NCBI GenBank assembly: GCA_016788465.1
Contig: JAEURV010000102.1
Coordinates: forward strand, 1 to 37,177
Direction of reading: 5' to 3'
Origin: Nitrospira sp.
GTDB taxonomy: Bacteria > Nitrospirota > Nitrospiria > Nitrospirales > Nitrospiraceae
DNA length: 37,177 nt
A program made the translations under genes and the position numbers. Of this stretch, positions 1 through 8,042 are shown one piece after another (the first letter of the stretch is position 1; each line of letters opens with the position of its first letter). Under the pieces are notes generated by a model. That model was not told the origin of the DNA and ran no database searches. It saw only the letters and a program-made list of their open reading frames with translations.

Positions 1-3000
1 CGGGTGTGTATAAAGCGCATAGGTACTACCGATAATTTCACGCTCCTCATATCCCGTCAACTCGCACAAGGCTTTGTTGGCGCTGATGGCACGCCAATTG
101 TCATCGAGGATGCAGAGTCCCACCGGGGCATCAGCCACAAAACGCTGGAGTCTGAACTCGCTTAGGCGTAATGCCTCCTCGGCACGCGTTTGCTTGGTCA
201 CGTCTCGGAAACTCCAGACACGTCCTACGATTGTCCCGTCCAACACTTGCGGTCGTGAGTAGCGCTCGAAAACCCGACCATCTTTAAAGCTCAGTACATC
301 GAAACTTTCTTGGTCTGGATGTGCGTACAACTCGTGGACTTTTCGTAAAAACGTTTCCGGTTCCGTGAGCTGGTCCACGACAAAGTTCAGCAGTGCCCCG
401 TCGTCTCCGCTGTCCGTGAGCGTCTGAGGGATGCTCCAGAGGTGCAAGAACCGTTGGTTGGTACTGGTGATTGTTCCCTGTCGATCGACAATCAGTAAGC
501 CGTCTGTGACTGAATTCATGGCGGCTTGCAGCAGTGAGTAGGAACGTTTGCGGTCGGAAATATCGCGAACAAATGAGAAGTAATATTCGCGGCCGTCGAC
601 CACGACAAAGTTTGCCACAACTTCGACGGGGTATGTTTCTCCTGACTTGCCTTGGTGGCGACGTTCAAACCGGATCATGCCCTTCTGGCGCAAGTCTTCC
701 CAATGTGCAGGCCACCGGTCCCACTGACATTCTGGGTCGATGTCTGCCACGGTCATGCCGTGTAGTTCGTCGCGCGTATACCCGAGCCGTTGGCAGGCTG
801 CATCGTTGACGTACAGAAATTTGGCTGATTGGTCGATCCAAAAGATCAGATCGGCAGACCGGTCGACGGCGGTTTGCGCCAACCTCAATGCCTGTTCCGC
901 ACGTCGTTGATCTGTGACGTCGAGTCCGATGGTGACCATGCAGTGTTTGCCGCTCAGTTCTATGTGCTCAGCGGAGATCAAACAAGTCCGGTACTCTCCA
1001 GATTTCATACGGAGTGAAGTCTCCACGTTCCGGACCGATCCGGTTTGCTTCAACTTCGTAACAAACCGATGCCGATGGTCGGGAGTCGGCCACAATCCAA
1101 GCTGCTCGGCTGTTTTTCCGGCGACCTCTTCCCGGTGATATCCGAAGAGGTGAATGGCTGCGTCGTTTGCGTCCAGGCAGAGGCCTGATTCCAATTCGGA
1201 GAGGACAATGGGATAGGGACTGGATCGGAAGGCCTTTGCGAATCGCTCTTCGCTCTCGCGCAGCGCCGCTTCCGCCTGCTTGTGTTCGGTGACATCGTTG
1301 CCGACTGTAATTAAACATGTGGTCCCATTCAGTTCAATGATCTCGCTTGAGACGAGTAATTCACGGACCTTTCGGTCTTTGGTCCTGAGCGAGATCTCAC
1401 GATTGCGGACAGCGCCCTCCTCACGTAATTGCTGAAAGAACCGTCCACGATCTTCAAGTGTTGGCCAAATTCCGAGCATGATGGTCGTCCGGCCGATGAC
1501 TTCGTCGCGTTCATAGCCGAACAACTTCAGCGATGCATCATTGACTTCGAGGCAGCGCCCACTCGCAAGCTCGGTAATGATGACCGGATGAGGGCTTGCA
1601 CGAAAGGCGATCTTGAAACGTTCCTCACTGATGCGGAGCGCTTCTTCGGTCTGCTTCACCGCGGTGATGTCCCGCGCGACACCGACCAATCCTACGACAC
1701 GACCACTCTGATCCCGGTGGGGAGTTTTGATGGTAGCGAATGTCCGAGGGGTTCCGTTCAGCTTGACCAACTCTTCAAAGTTGCGCGGGGCCGACTCAGC
1801 AAACACCTCCTGATCGACGGTCATCAGCCGAGTGGCTCTCTCCTGGGGAAAAAGTTCATCGTCTTTTTTTCCAATGATCTCAGCTTGGGTTTTCCCGATA
1901 TTACGTGCGCTGGCGGAGTTGACGAATCGATACCGACCCTCTCGGTCTTTCATGAAAATCGCATCCGTGGCTGTTTCAATGACCGAGCGCAAGAGGGCTT
2001 CCTGTTCTTTGACTGCCTGTTCGGAGTCATGCCGTGATAGTTCCCCACTGACCCATCGGGCCATCAACTGTAAGAAATCTTTGTCGGCCTGACTAAAACA
2101 GCGTGAATAGGGTTCAGGTCCTGCGAAACAGATAGTTCCGTGGAGCTGCCCTCGGTCCATGAGGGGAGCCCCGATGTAACACTGAAACCCAAACTTCTCG
2201 TGCCCTGGATGCTTGGACCACTTTGAGGTGCTGGCCTGTTCGATTGCAATGAGACTCTTGGATTTGAGCGTCTCGCCACAATAGGTTTCAGCGATAGGGA
2301 AGTGGATGCCCGGTGCCAGAGTTGTGCTTGGGGCCCAGACATGCCGAAGTTTGAGCTGATCACCATCGGCGTCGGTCACGAGACCGATCGGAAGCGAAAA
2401 CCGTCGACACCCAAGTTCCAGGACCGTCTGAATGCGCTCATCGAGGGTGAGTCCGGGATGGGATGTGGCCTCGAGCAATGAGCGAATCGCTTGTTCGCTG
2501 TCGCGCAGTTGCTGCTCAGCTTGTTTCCGTTCATTGATATTTTGAATGACAGCGATGAAATAAGCCGGAGCACCGGAGGTCGCACGGACCAGCGAAACGG
2601 TCACCTCAACCCACAACCAGGTATTGTCGCTCCGACGGAAGCGCTGCTCCACGGAGCATGAGGGCTGTGTGTTGGTGAGCAGCTCATCCAGGCAACTCAT
2701 ATTGGCGGAAGGGTCGTCCGGATGGGTGAACTCTTGAAATGTCCGCTGAAGCATCGTGTCCGGTGAGTACCCCAATGTCTCACAGAGCTGAGGGTTTATC
2801 CTGATGAATCGACCGCTCACGTCAAGCTGGGCGATACCTACCCCTGCCTGTTCGTAGAACGCTCTCCAGCGTGCCTCCTTCTCCCGAAGCTGTTCTTCGG
2901 CATTACGATGTTCCGTGATGTCTTCACAGGAGACGAGGACGACGAGCTGCTTGGCTTGGTCGTGAACGGCTCTGGCTCGTTCCTTAACCCATAGCTTCGT

Positions 3001-3864
3001 CCCGTCCTTTCTGATCTTTTGAACGTCCCACTGAAACGGTGTGTACGGGCGTGCCGCACAGGCGTGCAGCTGTTCAAGTATCGCCTGGTGGTCCTTCCCT
3101 TCAAACAGAGTCAGGATAGAATGACCAATGAGGTCTTCCTTCTCGTACCCAAGTTGACCCGCTCCGAAATGATTAACGGAGATCACGGTTCCGTCAGGCA
3201 ACAGCGTAAAGTACATGGAGGGGTTGTGCTCATAAAGCAATTGATAGCGCTGTTCACTTGATTTGAGTGAAGATTCAATCTGCTGTTTTTGCTCAAGGTG
3301 ATTCTTGAGATCTAGGATAGCCTGCTCCAGTCCTGCCGTTCGTTCTTGCACGAGTGCTTCCAAGGTTTCTCGAACCGCGTGCTGAGTGAGCTCGAATTCT
3401 TTACGGGCAGTGATATCTTCAACAGTGCCCATCATGTCAGAAATCGGTTCGTTTCCACCGCGCGTAGCGCGACCGCGGCAGGCCACCCACCGAGTCATTC
3501 CAGAAGGAGTAATGATGCGGTGTTCTATTCTCAAGGGAGCATGGTCCTCAACCACCTTTGCAATGGCATCACTGAGGCGGTGGCGGTCATCCGGATGCAC
3601 GAGGGCAAAAAACCCTTCGTAGGAGCCATCAAAAGTTCCGGGAGAAAGGTCGAAGATCTGCTCTGTTTCCGACGACCATCTCACTCGATTGGTCCTTCTG
3701 TCCCACTCCCACGTCCCCACTTGTCCAGCTACGGAAGCCATAGTTTCCGTTGAAGGACCGCCTTGTTTCATCTGAACAAGGGCCTGCTGCAGCTCAAGAG
3801 TCTGGTGACGTTGTGTGGCAAGCTTGTGGAGCGGTGAGCCGTCCTCCTCAAACAATGAATTCAT
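1..3864 (-). CDS. Multi-PAS/GAF sensor protein, probable hybrid or histidine kinase (C-terminus outside window)
   Basis: This reading frame is open from an ATG at 3864 to the window edge, giving at least 1288 residues with no stop. An AGAGG lies 9 bases before the ATG. By eye the domains are PAS at about 45-160, PAS at 208-320, PAS at 330-450, GAF at about 470-605 (with a typical CGETL-type segment), then six more PAS domains starting near 622, 748, 873, 995, 1108 and 1233, joined by E-x-R-x-K-Q-A-E coiled linkers. The PAS domains near 748 and 873 resemble each other closely and look like a tandem duplication. No membrane segment is seen, so it is probably cytoplasmic. No kinase, GGDEF or receiver domain is inside the window; the output domain is expected beyond the left edge. 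It lies 178 bases downstream of a two-component pair on the same strand and may join that pathway. The sensor architecture is clear; the output type is not known. Confidence 0.85.
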   Translation of the reverse strand, partial: MNSLFEEDGSPLHKLATQRHQTLELQQALVQMKQGGPSTETMASVAGQVGTWEWDRRTNRVRWSSETEQIFDLSPGTFDGSYEGFFALVHPDDRHRLSDAIAKVVEDHAPLRIEHRIITPSGMTRWVACRGRATRGGNEPISDMMGTVEDITARKEFELTQHAVRETLEALVQERTAGLEQAILDLKNHLEQKQQIESSLKSSEQRYQLLYEHNPSMYFTLLPDGTVISVNHFGAGQLGYEKEDLIGHSILTLFEGKDHQAILEQLHACAARPYTPFQWDVQKIRKDGTKLWVKERARAVHDQAKQLVVLVSCEDITEHRNAEEQLREKEARWRAFYEQAGVGIAQLDVSGRFIRINPQLCETLGYSPDTMLQRTFQEFTHPDDPSANMSCLDELLTNTQPSCSVEQRFRRSDNTWLWVEVTVSLVRATSGAPAYFIAVIQNINERKQAEQQLRDSEQAIRSLLEATSHPGLTLDERIQTVLELGCRRFSLPIGLVTDADGDQLKLRHVWAPSTTLAPGIHFPIAETYCGETLKSKSLIAIEQASTSKWSKHPGHEKFGFQCYIGAPLMDRGQLHGTICFAGPEPYSRCFSQADKDFLQLMARWVSGELSRHDSEQAVKEQEALLRSVIETATDAIFMKDREGRYRFVNSASARNIGKTQAEIIGKKDDELFPQERATRLMTVDQEVFAESAPRNFEELVKLNGTPRTFATIKTPHRDQSGRVVGLVGVARDITAVKQTEEALRISEERFKIAFRASPHPVIITELASGRCLEVNDASLKLFGYERDEVIGRTTIMLGIWPTLEDRGRFFQQLREEGAVRNREISLRTKDRKVRELLVSSEIIELNGTTCLITVGNDVTEHKQAEAALRESEERFAKAFRSSPYPIVLSELESGLCLDANDAAIHLFGYHREEVAGKTAEQLGLWPTPDHRHRFVTKLKQTGSVRNVETSLRMKSGEYRTCLISAEHIELSGKHCMVTIGLDVTDQRRAEQALRLAQTAVDRSADLIFWIDQSAKFLYVNDAACQRLGYTRDELHGMTVADIDPECQWDRWPAHWEDLRQKGMIRFERRHQGKSGETYPVEVVANFVVVDGREYYFSFVRDISDRKRSYSLLQAAMNSVTDGLLIVDRQGTITSTNQRFLHLWSIPQTLTDSGDDGALLNFVVDQLTEPETFLRKVHELYAHPDQESFDVLSFKDGRVFERYSRPQVLDGTIVGRVWSFRDVTKQTRAEEALRLSEFRLQRFVADAPVGLCILDDNWRAISANKALCELTGYEEREIIGSTYALYTHP

Positions 3865-4042
3865 GAGCGGAAACCTCTGTGCTAACCGGAGAAGCCAGGG
3901 GGCAGGGGGTGGTCTCAGTCGATGCCCCAGAAACCTGGGAGATAGTATAGGACTCGGTAGTCCGACAAAACCAGGGGGGAACGGGAAAACAGCGGTGTCG
4001 GCAGTGAGAGGTGAACGAGAGAGCTGCGGAGGCCGTGGACCG

Positions 4043-4723
4043 TCAGAGTTTCGGGCTTGGCGCAATACCAGGCATATGAGATTCCTTCATGAACCAGGCG
4101 ACTGCTTCGGTACGTCGTTTGACATGGAGCTTGTCGAATATATTCGCGAGGTAGTTCTTGACGGTCTTATCGCTCAAGCGTAGGTGAACGGCAATTTCTT
4201 TATTGGTTTTCCCTTCCGCAAGAAGTGGAAGAATCAAACGTTCTTGTGGAGAGAGCCGAGAGACTCCTTGTGAGGTGACTCCCAAGTGTGAGCTGGTCCG
4301 AATCCAATGCAGCGCCTGCTGTGTCACTCGGGGATCGAGGTAGCCCTGGCCGGAGGCGACGGTGCGAATGGCCCGAATGAGATCATCCATACGGACATCT
4401 TTGAGCACATAACCATGGGCGCCATTCTGGACGGCAGCCATCACTGTCGTATCTTCTGCGTAGCTGGTGAGGATAAGAATCCGGATTTTTGGCGAAACGG
4501 CCAGCAAACGGCGGATGGCTTCCGTAACGGTGGCATCGGGGAGTTTGACATCAAGCAAAACCATCTGGGGTGTGAGGCGTTCGACGAGAGCCACGCCGCT
4601 GGCGACGCTTGCGGCCTCGCCCACAATGGCCAGATCCCCCTCGAGATGGAGGAGCGCACGCAGTCCCCGGCGGACCATTTCATGATCGTCGATGAGTACG
4701 ATGCTGGTTTGTGGTTGTTTCAT
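4043..4723 (-). CDS. NarL/FixJ-family response regulator
   Basis: A 226-residue two-domain transcription regulator. The receiver domain (about 7-125) has the acidic pair D12/D13, the phospho-acceptor D58 in VLLDVK, T86/S87 and K108. A LuxR-type helix-turn-helix follows at about 157-215 (LSPQERLILPLLAEGKTNKE, then the recognition helix around SDKTVKNYLANI). The length is typical of the NarL/DevR group. Its ATG overlaps the stop of the upstream histidine kinase gene by 4 bases (ATGA), implying translational coupling and a cognate pair. Phosphorylation by that kinase should drive dimerisation and DNA binding. The targets cannot be read from sequence; the neighbouring multi-PAS gene and the dyads at 5696-5715 and 5850-5875 are candidates. 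It is unlikely to be an AHL receptor because it has a receiver domain and no autoinducer-binding domain. Confidence 0.93.
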   Translation of the reverse strand: MKQPQTSIVLIDDHEMVRRGLRALLHLEGDLAIVGEAASVASGVALVERLTPQMVLLDVKLPDATVTEAIRRLLAVSPKIRILILTSYAEDTTVMAAVQNGAHGYVLKDVRMDDLIRAIRTVASGQGYLDPRVTQQALHWIRTSSHLGVTSQGVSRLSPQERLILPLLAEGKTNKEIAVHLRLSDKTVKNYLANIFDKLHVKRRTEAVAWFMKESHMPGIAPSPKL

Positions 4724-5544
4724 ATAGTTGCCAGTAAGGGTTCTAAGGAAAATTCGACCATGATCTGCGTGCCTTTTCCTGTCCGAGACTGTACACGTAA
4801 CGTCCCACCAAGTCTCTTGGCACGCGTCTCCATGTTGGTCAGTCCATAGCCACGTGACGGTCCTGGAACCTGAGTAAAGCCAATGCCGTCATCGTGAATG
4901 CTGATTCGGATTCTTGTTCCCTTCATGCGAATCGAGACAGCGACCTGGGTTGCATGGGCGTGGCGGACACAGTTGCTGAGGGCTTCGCGAACAATATTCA
5001 GGATCTCCCGCTCTTCCTCGCTCGTGAGAACCTCGATTGCGTTGCGATGAAGATCAAGTTTTACCTGTAGTCGTCCTGATTGTTCATAGACCGTACACAG
5101 TGTTGAGAGTTCCGATGACAGGTCGAACTCCTGAACGGTCCCTGACTCTAACTCCCGAATCATCCCACGGACTTCATGAATCAGTTGGTTGATCTGCTGG
5201 ACTATTCGGTCGTTGAGCTCTGTTGTGTCCGTTGTTTGATCGCGTGAGACCCGCCGCGCCATTTCAACATTCAGACCAATGGCATATAAGGATTGCAACA
5301 GAGAATCATGCAGATCGCGACCGATACGGGATCGGTCTTCCAATAGTCTTCTCAAACGGCCTTCGGTTGCGTTGAACGCAGTGGATAATTCGCCGGCGTA
5401 AGGCTTGAATTGGTAGAGGTCGGCTGATTCTTTAGATGGGCACACGGCTGGCGGGGGAGACAATGCTCCGCTTGACCGAAGTCCCCCGTCCAAAAGCTGT
5501 AAACCGGCTTTGCCTTCCGTCACGCTGGTGTCTCTCCATTTCAT
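4720..5544 (-). CDS. Soluble NarX/DegS-type sensor histidine kinase
   Basis: A histidine kinase of the HisKA_3 plus HATPase_c type, about 274 residues. Numbered from the upstream in-frame ATG at 5550, the phospho-acceptor H81 lies in RDLHDSLLQSLYAIG, the N box has N193 in REALSNCVRHAHA, the DDGIGF motif is at 220-225, and a GYGL lid motif is at 234-237. I prefer the ATG at 5544 because AGGGGA sits 6 bases before it, whereas it abuts the ATG at 5550. The first 65 residues hold no recognisable sensor domain and no membrane helix, so the kinase is cytoplasmic and either senses through an unknown N-terminus or takes input from a partner. It is coupled to the downstream response regulator by a 4-base overlap. 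A lux-box dyad lies 71 bases upstream, placing the pair under likely quorum control. Confidence 0.92.
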   Translation of the reverse strand: MKWRDTSVTEGKAGLQLLDGGLRSSGALSPPPAVCPSKESADLYQFKPYAGELSTAFNATEGRLRRLLEDRSRIGRDLHDSLLQSLYAIGLNVEMARRVSRDQTTDTTELNDRIVQQINQLIHEVRGMIRELESGTVQEFDLSSELSTLCTVYEQSGRLQVKLDLHRNAIEVLTSEEEREILNIVREALSNCVRHAHATQVAVSIRMKGTRIRISIHDDGIGFTQVPGPSRGYGLTNMETRAKRLGGTLRVQSRTGKGTQIMVEFSLEPLLATI

Positions 5545-5614
5545 AATCATTCCCCTGTTGAGTTAAGGCTAACCCGCACAGTTCGACCTTGTACGCTAGC
5601 AAGGCACGGAATGC

Positions 5615-5634
5615 ACCTGGCGGATACGCCAGGT
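5615..5634 (-). promoter_or_regulatory. lux box A (LuxR operator) facing the kinase operon
   Basis: The 20-mer ACCTGGCGGATACGCCAGGT is a perfect dyad with 8-base arms around GATA; two further bases on each side extend the symmetry to 10-base arms. It fits the classical lux-box pattern of NNCT, 12 bases, AGNN. If centred near -42.5, transcription leftwards would start near 5582, with a TACAAG -10-like hexamer at 5588-5593 and the kinase ATG at 5544. A luxI and a luxR gene within 3 kb make LuxR binding the natural reading. Binding itself is inferred. Confidence 0.75.
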
Positions 5635-5695
5635 GCCGTTAAACGCTACTAATAGAGCGCTTTCGGCATTGGAACCCTACAGGACGACACGAGAG

Positions 5696-5715
5696 GCTCT
5701 CAAAGTATTGAGAGC
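5696..5715. promoter_or_regulatory. Inverted repeat of unknown role between the lux boxes
   Basis: GCTCTCAA-AGTA-TTGAGAGC is a perfect 8+8 dyad with a 4-base centre, the same geometry as the lux boxes but a different sequence. No T-run follows on either strand, so it is not an obvious intrinsic terminator. It could be an operator for a second dimeric regulator, such as the adjacent NarL-type protein, or an RNA hairpin. This rests on symmetry alone. Confidence 0.45.
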
Positions 5716-5849
5716 GCCCTTCTCACCCGCGCGCAAGTGAGTCATAAGCAGGCACTCGTAAAAATGGCCCATATGGACCTATGCATGAATACGCATATCT
5801 CGCTTTAATCCGGGCCTTGCAAGCATGCAGTTCCCCCAGTCTAGCAGCC

Positions 5850-5875
5850 AGTACTTGTACCTTCAGTACTTATAC
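5850..5875. repeat. Tandem 11-base direct repeat upstream of lux box B
   Basis: AGTACTTGTAC (5850-5860) and AGTACTTATAC (5865-5875) differ at one base and are 15 bases apart. They end about 20 bases before lux box B. Such spacing could bind two regulator protomers upstream of the luxI promoter, but the function is unknown. Confidence 0.4.
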
Positions 5876-5894
5876 GTCCGAATCCTAGTAAAGA

Positions 5895-5914
5895 ACCTGG
5901 CGGACACGCCAGGT
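5895..5914 (+). promoter_or_regulatory. lux box B (LuxR operator) facing luxI
   Basis: The 20-mer ACCTGGCGGACACGCCAGGT has the same 8-base arms as lux box A, with GACA instead of GATA at the centre. It ends 111 bases before the luxI start codon. A centre at -42.5 would put the luxI transcription start near 5947, with a GAGTAT hexamer at about the -10 position. This arrangement predicts LuxR/AHL autoinduction of luxI. Confidence 0.78.
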
Positions 5915-6025
5915 GACGTGTGGCCCACCTCAGGAGGAGTATGTGCCCCGATTCACAGGGGTTAGACGGTAGCTCTCATGTTCGGCTGTTCAGCCCTACT
6001 TAGACAAGACTGAAAGGAGACGCCA

Positions 6026-6811
6026 ATGCAGGCACTTGAGATGGGAGTAGACAGGGCAATCGCATTTAATGAGGAAGGCCTCCAGGTCAGGACGCTCGAA
6101 GGCAAAGCGGATATGATTCAGGCGTACAAGTTGCGGCATCGCGTGTTTGCAGAACAGCTTCAATGGGTTCCCAAGAATCATCATGGGTTGGAGTTTGATG
6201 CGTACGATGCGTTTGCAACATCGATTGGCCTATTCGACGTGAATAGTGTGCTTCGTGGGGTGTTTCGGATGGTGAATTCGTCGTTCCCATTCATGCTTGA
6301 AGACGAATTCCGCACCTGTCTGCTCCCGACGTGTGAAGTCCGGAAATCACCAGAGGCGGCGGAGATAACGAGGTTAGCGGTTGATCCGATGTTGACCGAT
6401 AAAGGTCTTTCCAATCGTGTGATGCAGGTTCTCTTTAAAGGTGTCTACCAGTGGTCGATGCACAATGATGTGCGCTATTTGTATATGGTTGTTGAAAAGC
6501 GATTCCTGCGGGTACTGCGGGGGATGGGTTTTACATGCGAGGCCATCAGTCCCGCCGTGTCTCTTCCTCCGGCGCAGGCAGTTTCGATTGCCGCAGTGCT
6601 TGATTGGGAACAGTTTCATCATAGCTGTCCCCAGCAACAACCGTCTTTTTATCGTTGGATGAACGCCATTGATGGTACTCAGTCGTTCGCACGGAGTGGG
6701 TTTGCCGCTAAGGATTCTAAGGAAGGCTACGGTAAGCCGCACTCTTGCCACCAGGGCCTGCGTAACCACCAGGCGCAAGTAGAAGCACCCGGTGCACTGG
6801 TAGCAGCGTAG
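6026..6811 (+). CDS. luxI: LuxI-family acyl-homoserine-lactone synthase
   Basis: LuxI enzymes make acyl-homoserine lactones from S-adenosylmethionine and acyl-ACP in the cytoplasm. The protein is 261 residues with a GNAT-like core. The family's invariant residues appear with correct spacing: R37, F41 and W47 in LRHRVFAEQLQW, D58 and D61 in EFDAYD, R81, and E113 and R116 in EITRLAV. AAAGGAG lies just before the ATG. The core ends near residue 212; the last 45 or so residues are polar, contain His and Cys, and extend beyond the usual 190-225-residue length. Lux box B precedes the gene and luxR converges on it, separated by a hairpin. The acyl chain length cannot be read from sequence. No other family fits as well. 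Confidence 0.92.
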   Translation: MQALEMGVDRAIAFNEEGLQVRTLEGKADMIQAYKLRHRVFAEQLQWVPKNHHGLEFDAYDAFATSIGLFDVNSVLRGVFRMVNSSFPFMLEDEFRTCLLPTCEVRKSPEAAEITRLAVDPMLTDKGLSNRVMQVLFKGVYQWSMHNDVRYLYMVVEKRFLRVLRGMGFTCEAISPAVSLPPAQAVSIAAVLDWEQFHHSCPQQQPSFYRWMNAIDGTQSFARSGFAAKDSKEGYGKPHSCHQGLRNHQAQVEAPGALVAA

Positions 6812-6812
6812 C

Positions 6813-6837
6813 CGCCCTCTGGTAGGGACAGAGGGCG
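6813..6837. terminator. Hairpin between convergent luxI and luxR
   Basis: CGCCCTCTG and CAGAGGGCG form a perfect 9-base-pair stem with a 7-base loop, directly after the luxI stop and just before the luxR stop. There is no clear T-tract, so the role may be a bidirectional, T-poor terminator or an mRNA 3' stabiliser. Confidence 0.55.
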
Positions 6838-6842
6838 CCGAC

Positions 6843-7778
6843 TTACATATTGGGGAATAGACCCTGTTCTATGGCACAGGCGACTGCCTGAGTACGGGAA
6901 CCGACATCAAGTTTCTCGAAGATGCCTTCAACGTGAAAACGAACGGTTCGTTCGCTAACGCCAATGATGCGCGATATCTCCCAGTTCGTCTTTCCTTGTT
7001 TCATCCACTCGAGCACAGTCAATTCACGCTGCGAAAGTCCCTTTACACGGTTGGTGGAAGGGGTGTGCACATTTGAAATCAGGATTCGGTGGAAATAGGG
7101 AAGGAGGTATTCGAGCAATTTTTTGTATCGCAGGTTGTAGGCAAGCTCGCCACCGGCAAAAGAAAAAAATGAGGCGAAGTTTCGGCCTGGTTCGAGCATC
7201 CCAATAGTAATTCCATGTGTGAGGCCGTAAGAACGAGCCTCTTCTACGAATTCTAGTTGCTTCGCGGAACTGGCACCCTTGTAGCTCTGCTCCCATACCT
7301 GGGTCTCAAAGGTCGAAAGGGCCGACTGAAGGACGGGGTCGACCGTCGCATATCCCCTGGTGCCATAATGATACAGCCAGTCGTTTGAGTAACTGACATT
7401 GATGACGCTATTGAAGTCCTGGAAGGTCCCTCTGGGGGTTAACTGAGCGATGCCACCAATAACCAACGGGGAGTCCAGTACGTGCTGAACTAGCTGAAGC
7501 AGGTGGTGGACGTCGGTTCCAGTGGTCGCTTGCATTGTATGGTGGAGGATTTCCAGCACACACTGCATCTCATTTTTTGAGAGATCATCAAAAATCTCGG
7601 TCTTAAATGGATGAGTGGGCCCCTTAAGCAAAGAGGGAACCCCAGGGAGAGACTCCCCTGCAAGTTGGGCAGAGGGAGACCCTGTAACGGGGCCCTCTCC
7701 ATTTTGTCGAATGAACGGAAAGACTCGGTGTAGCTGGCTACTAGAAACTGAATTGTTGAGCTTAAGAGCTTCACCCAT
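6843..7778 (-). CDS. luxR: LuxR-family AHL-responsive transcriptional regulator
   Basis: An autoinducer-binding domain followed by a LuxR helix-turn-helix. Numbered from an upstream GTG at 7832, the six ligand-pocket residues conserved in LuxR/TraR appear with LuxR spacing: W152, Y156, D165, P166, W180 and G207. The HTH residues E270, L274 and G280 match the conserved E, L, G positions. I choose the ATG at 7778 (311 residues) because GGAGG lies 10 bases before it. Typical LuxR proteins have about 240 residues, so there is an extra N-terminal segment of about 70 residues; an internal ATG at 7568 would give a standard length but has no ribosome binding site. The gene converges on luxI and is the natural ligand for the two lux boxes. 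Intact pocket residues suggest a functional AHL receptor. Confidence 0.92.
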   Translation of the reverse strand: MGEALKLNNSVSSSQLHRVFPFIRQNGEGPVTGSPSAQLAGESLPGVPSLLKGPTHPFKTEIFDDLSKNEMQCVLEILHHTMQATTGTDVHHLLQLVQHVLDSPLVIGGIAQLTPRGTFQDFNSVINVSYSNDWLYHYGTRGYATVDPVLQSALSTFETQVWEQSYKGASSAKQLEFVEEARSYGLTHGITIGMLEPGRNFASFFSFAGGELAYNLRYKKLLEYLLPYFHRILISNVHTPSTNRVKGLSQRELTVLEWMKQGKTNWEISRIIGVSERTVRFHVEGIFEKLDVGSRTQAVACAIEQGLFPNM

Positions 7779-8042
7779 GGCGGCAGAACCTCCAAAGAGG
7801 CGAATAGTTGGGGTTGGGACTGACGGTCCCACAATGTACGCATCCTGAAAGCCAAGATCAACAAGGAAATATGAAAATATTGGCCCCCTCGCTTTGGAGG
7901 AGTAATTGGTCTCAGTAGGTACATTTAGCTCTATGTCGGCGTTTCCGTATGGCGCTATCCTGAATGCGTATTCTCTGTAAGACAGTACATGCCATCGTTT
8001 AGGCAGGATGTTTCCTTGTTGACCTAGTGGAGTACCTGTTCT

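Larger units (their letters stand above)
5545..6025. other. Divergent regulatory region between kinase operon and luxI (no gene)
   Basis: About 480 bases without a credible gene. It holds two 20-bp lux-box dyads (5615-5634 and 5895-5914), a separate 8+8 dyad (5696-5715) and an 11-base direct repeat (5850-5860 and 5865-5875). The first lux box faces the kinase operon on the minus strand; the second faces luxI on the plus strand. The luxI leader would be about 79 bases if transcription starts near 5947, where a lux box centred at -42.5 would place it. No small open frame with a convincing ribosome binding site was found. Confidence 0.7.

Noticed and set aside
7779-8042. Search for a third lux box between luxR and fadL
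   Set aside because: No NNCT-12-AGNN dyad with the arms seen at the other two sites was found; ACCT occurrences near 8020-8035 are not symmetrical.
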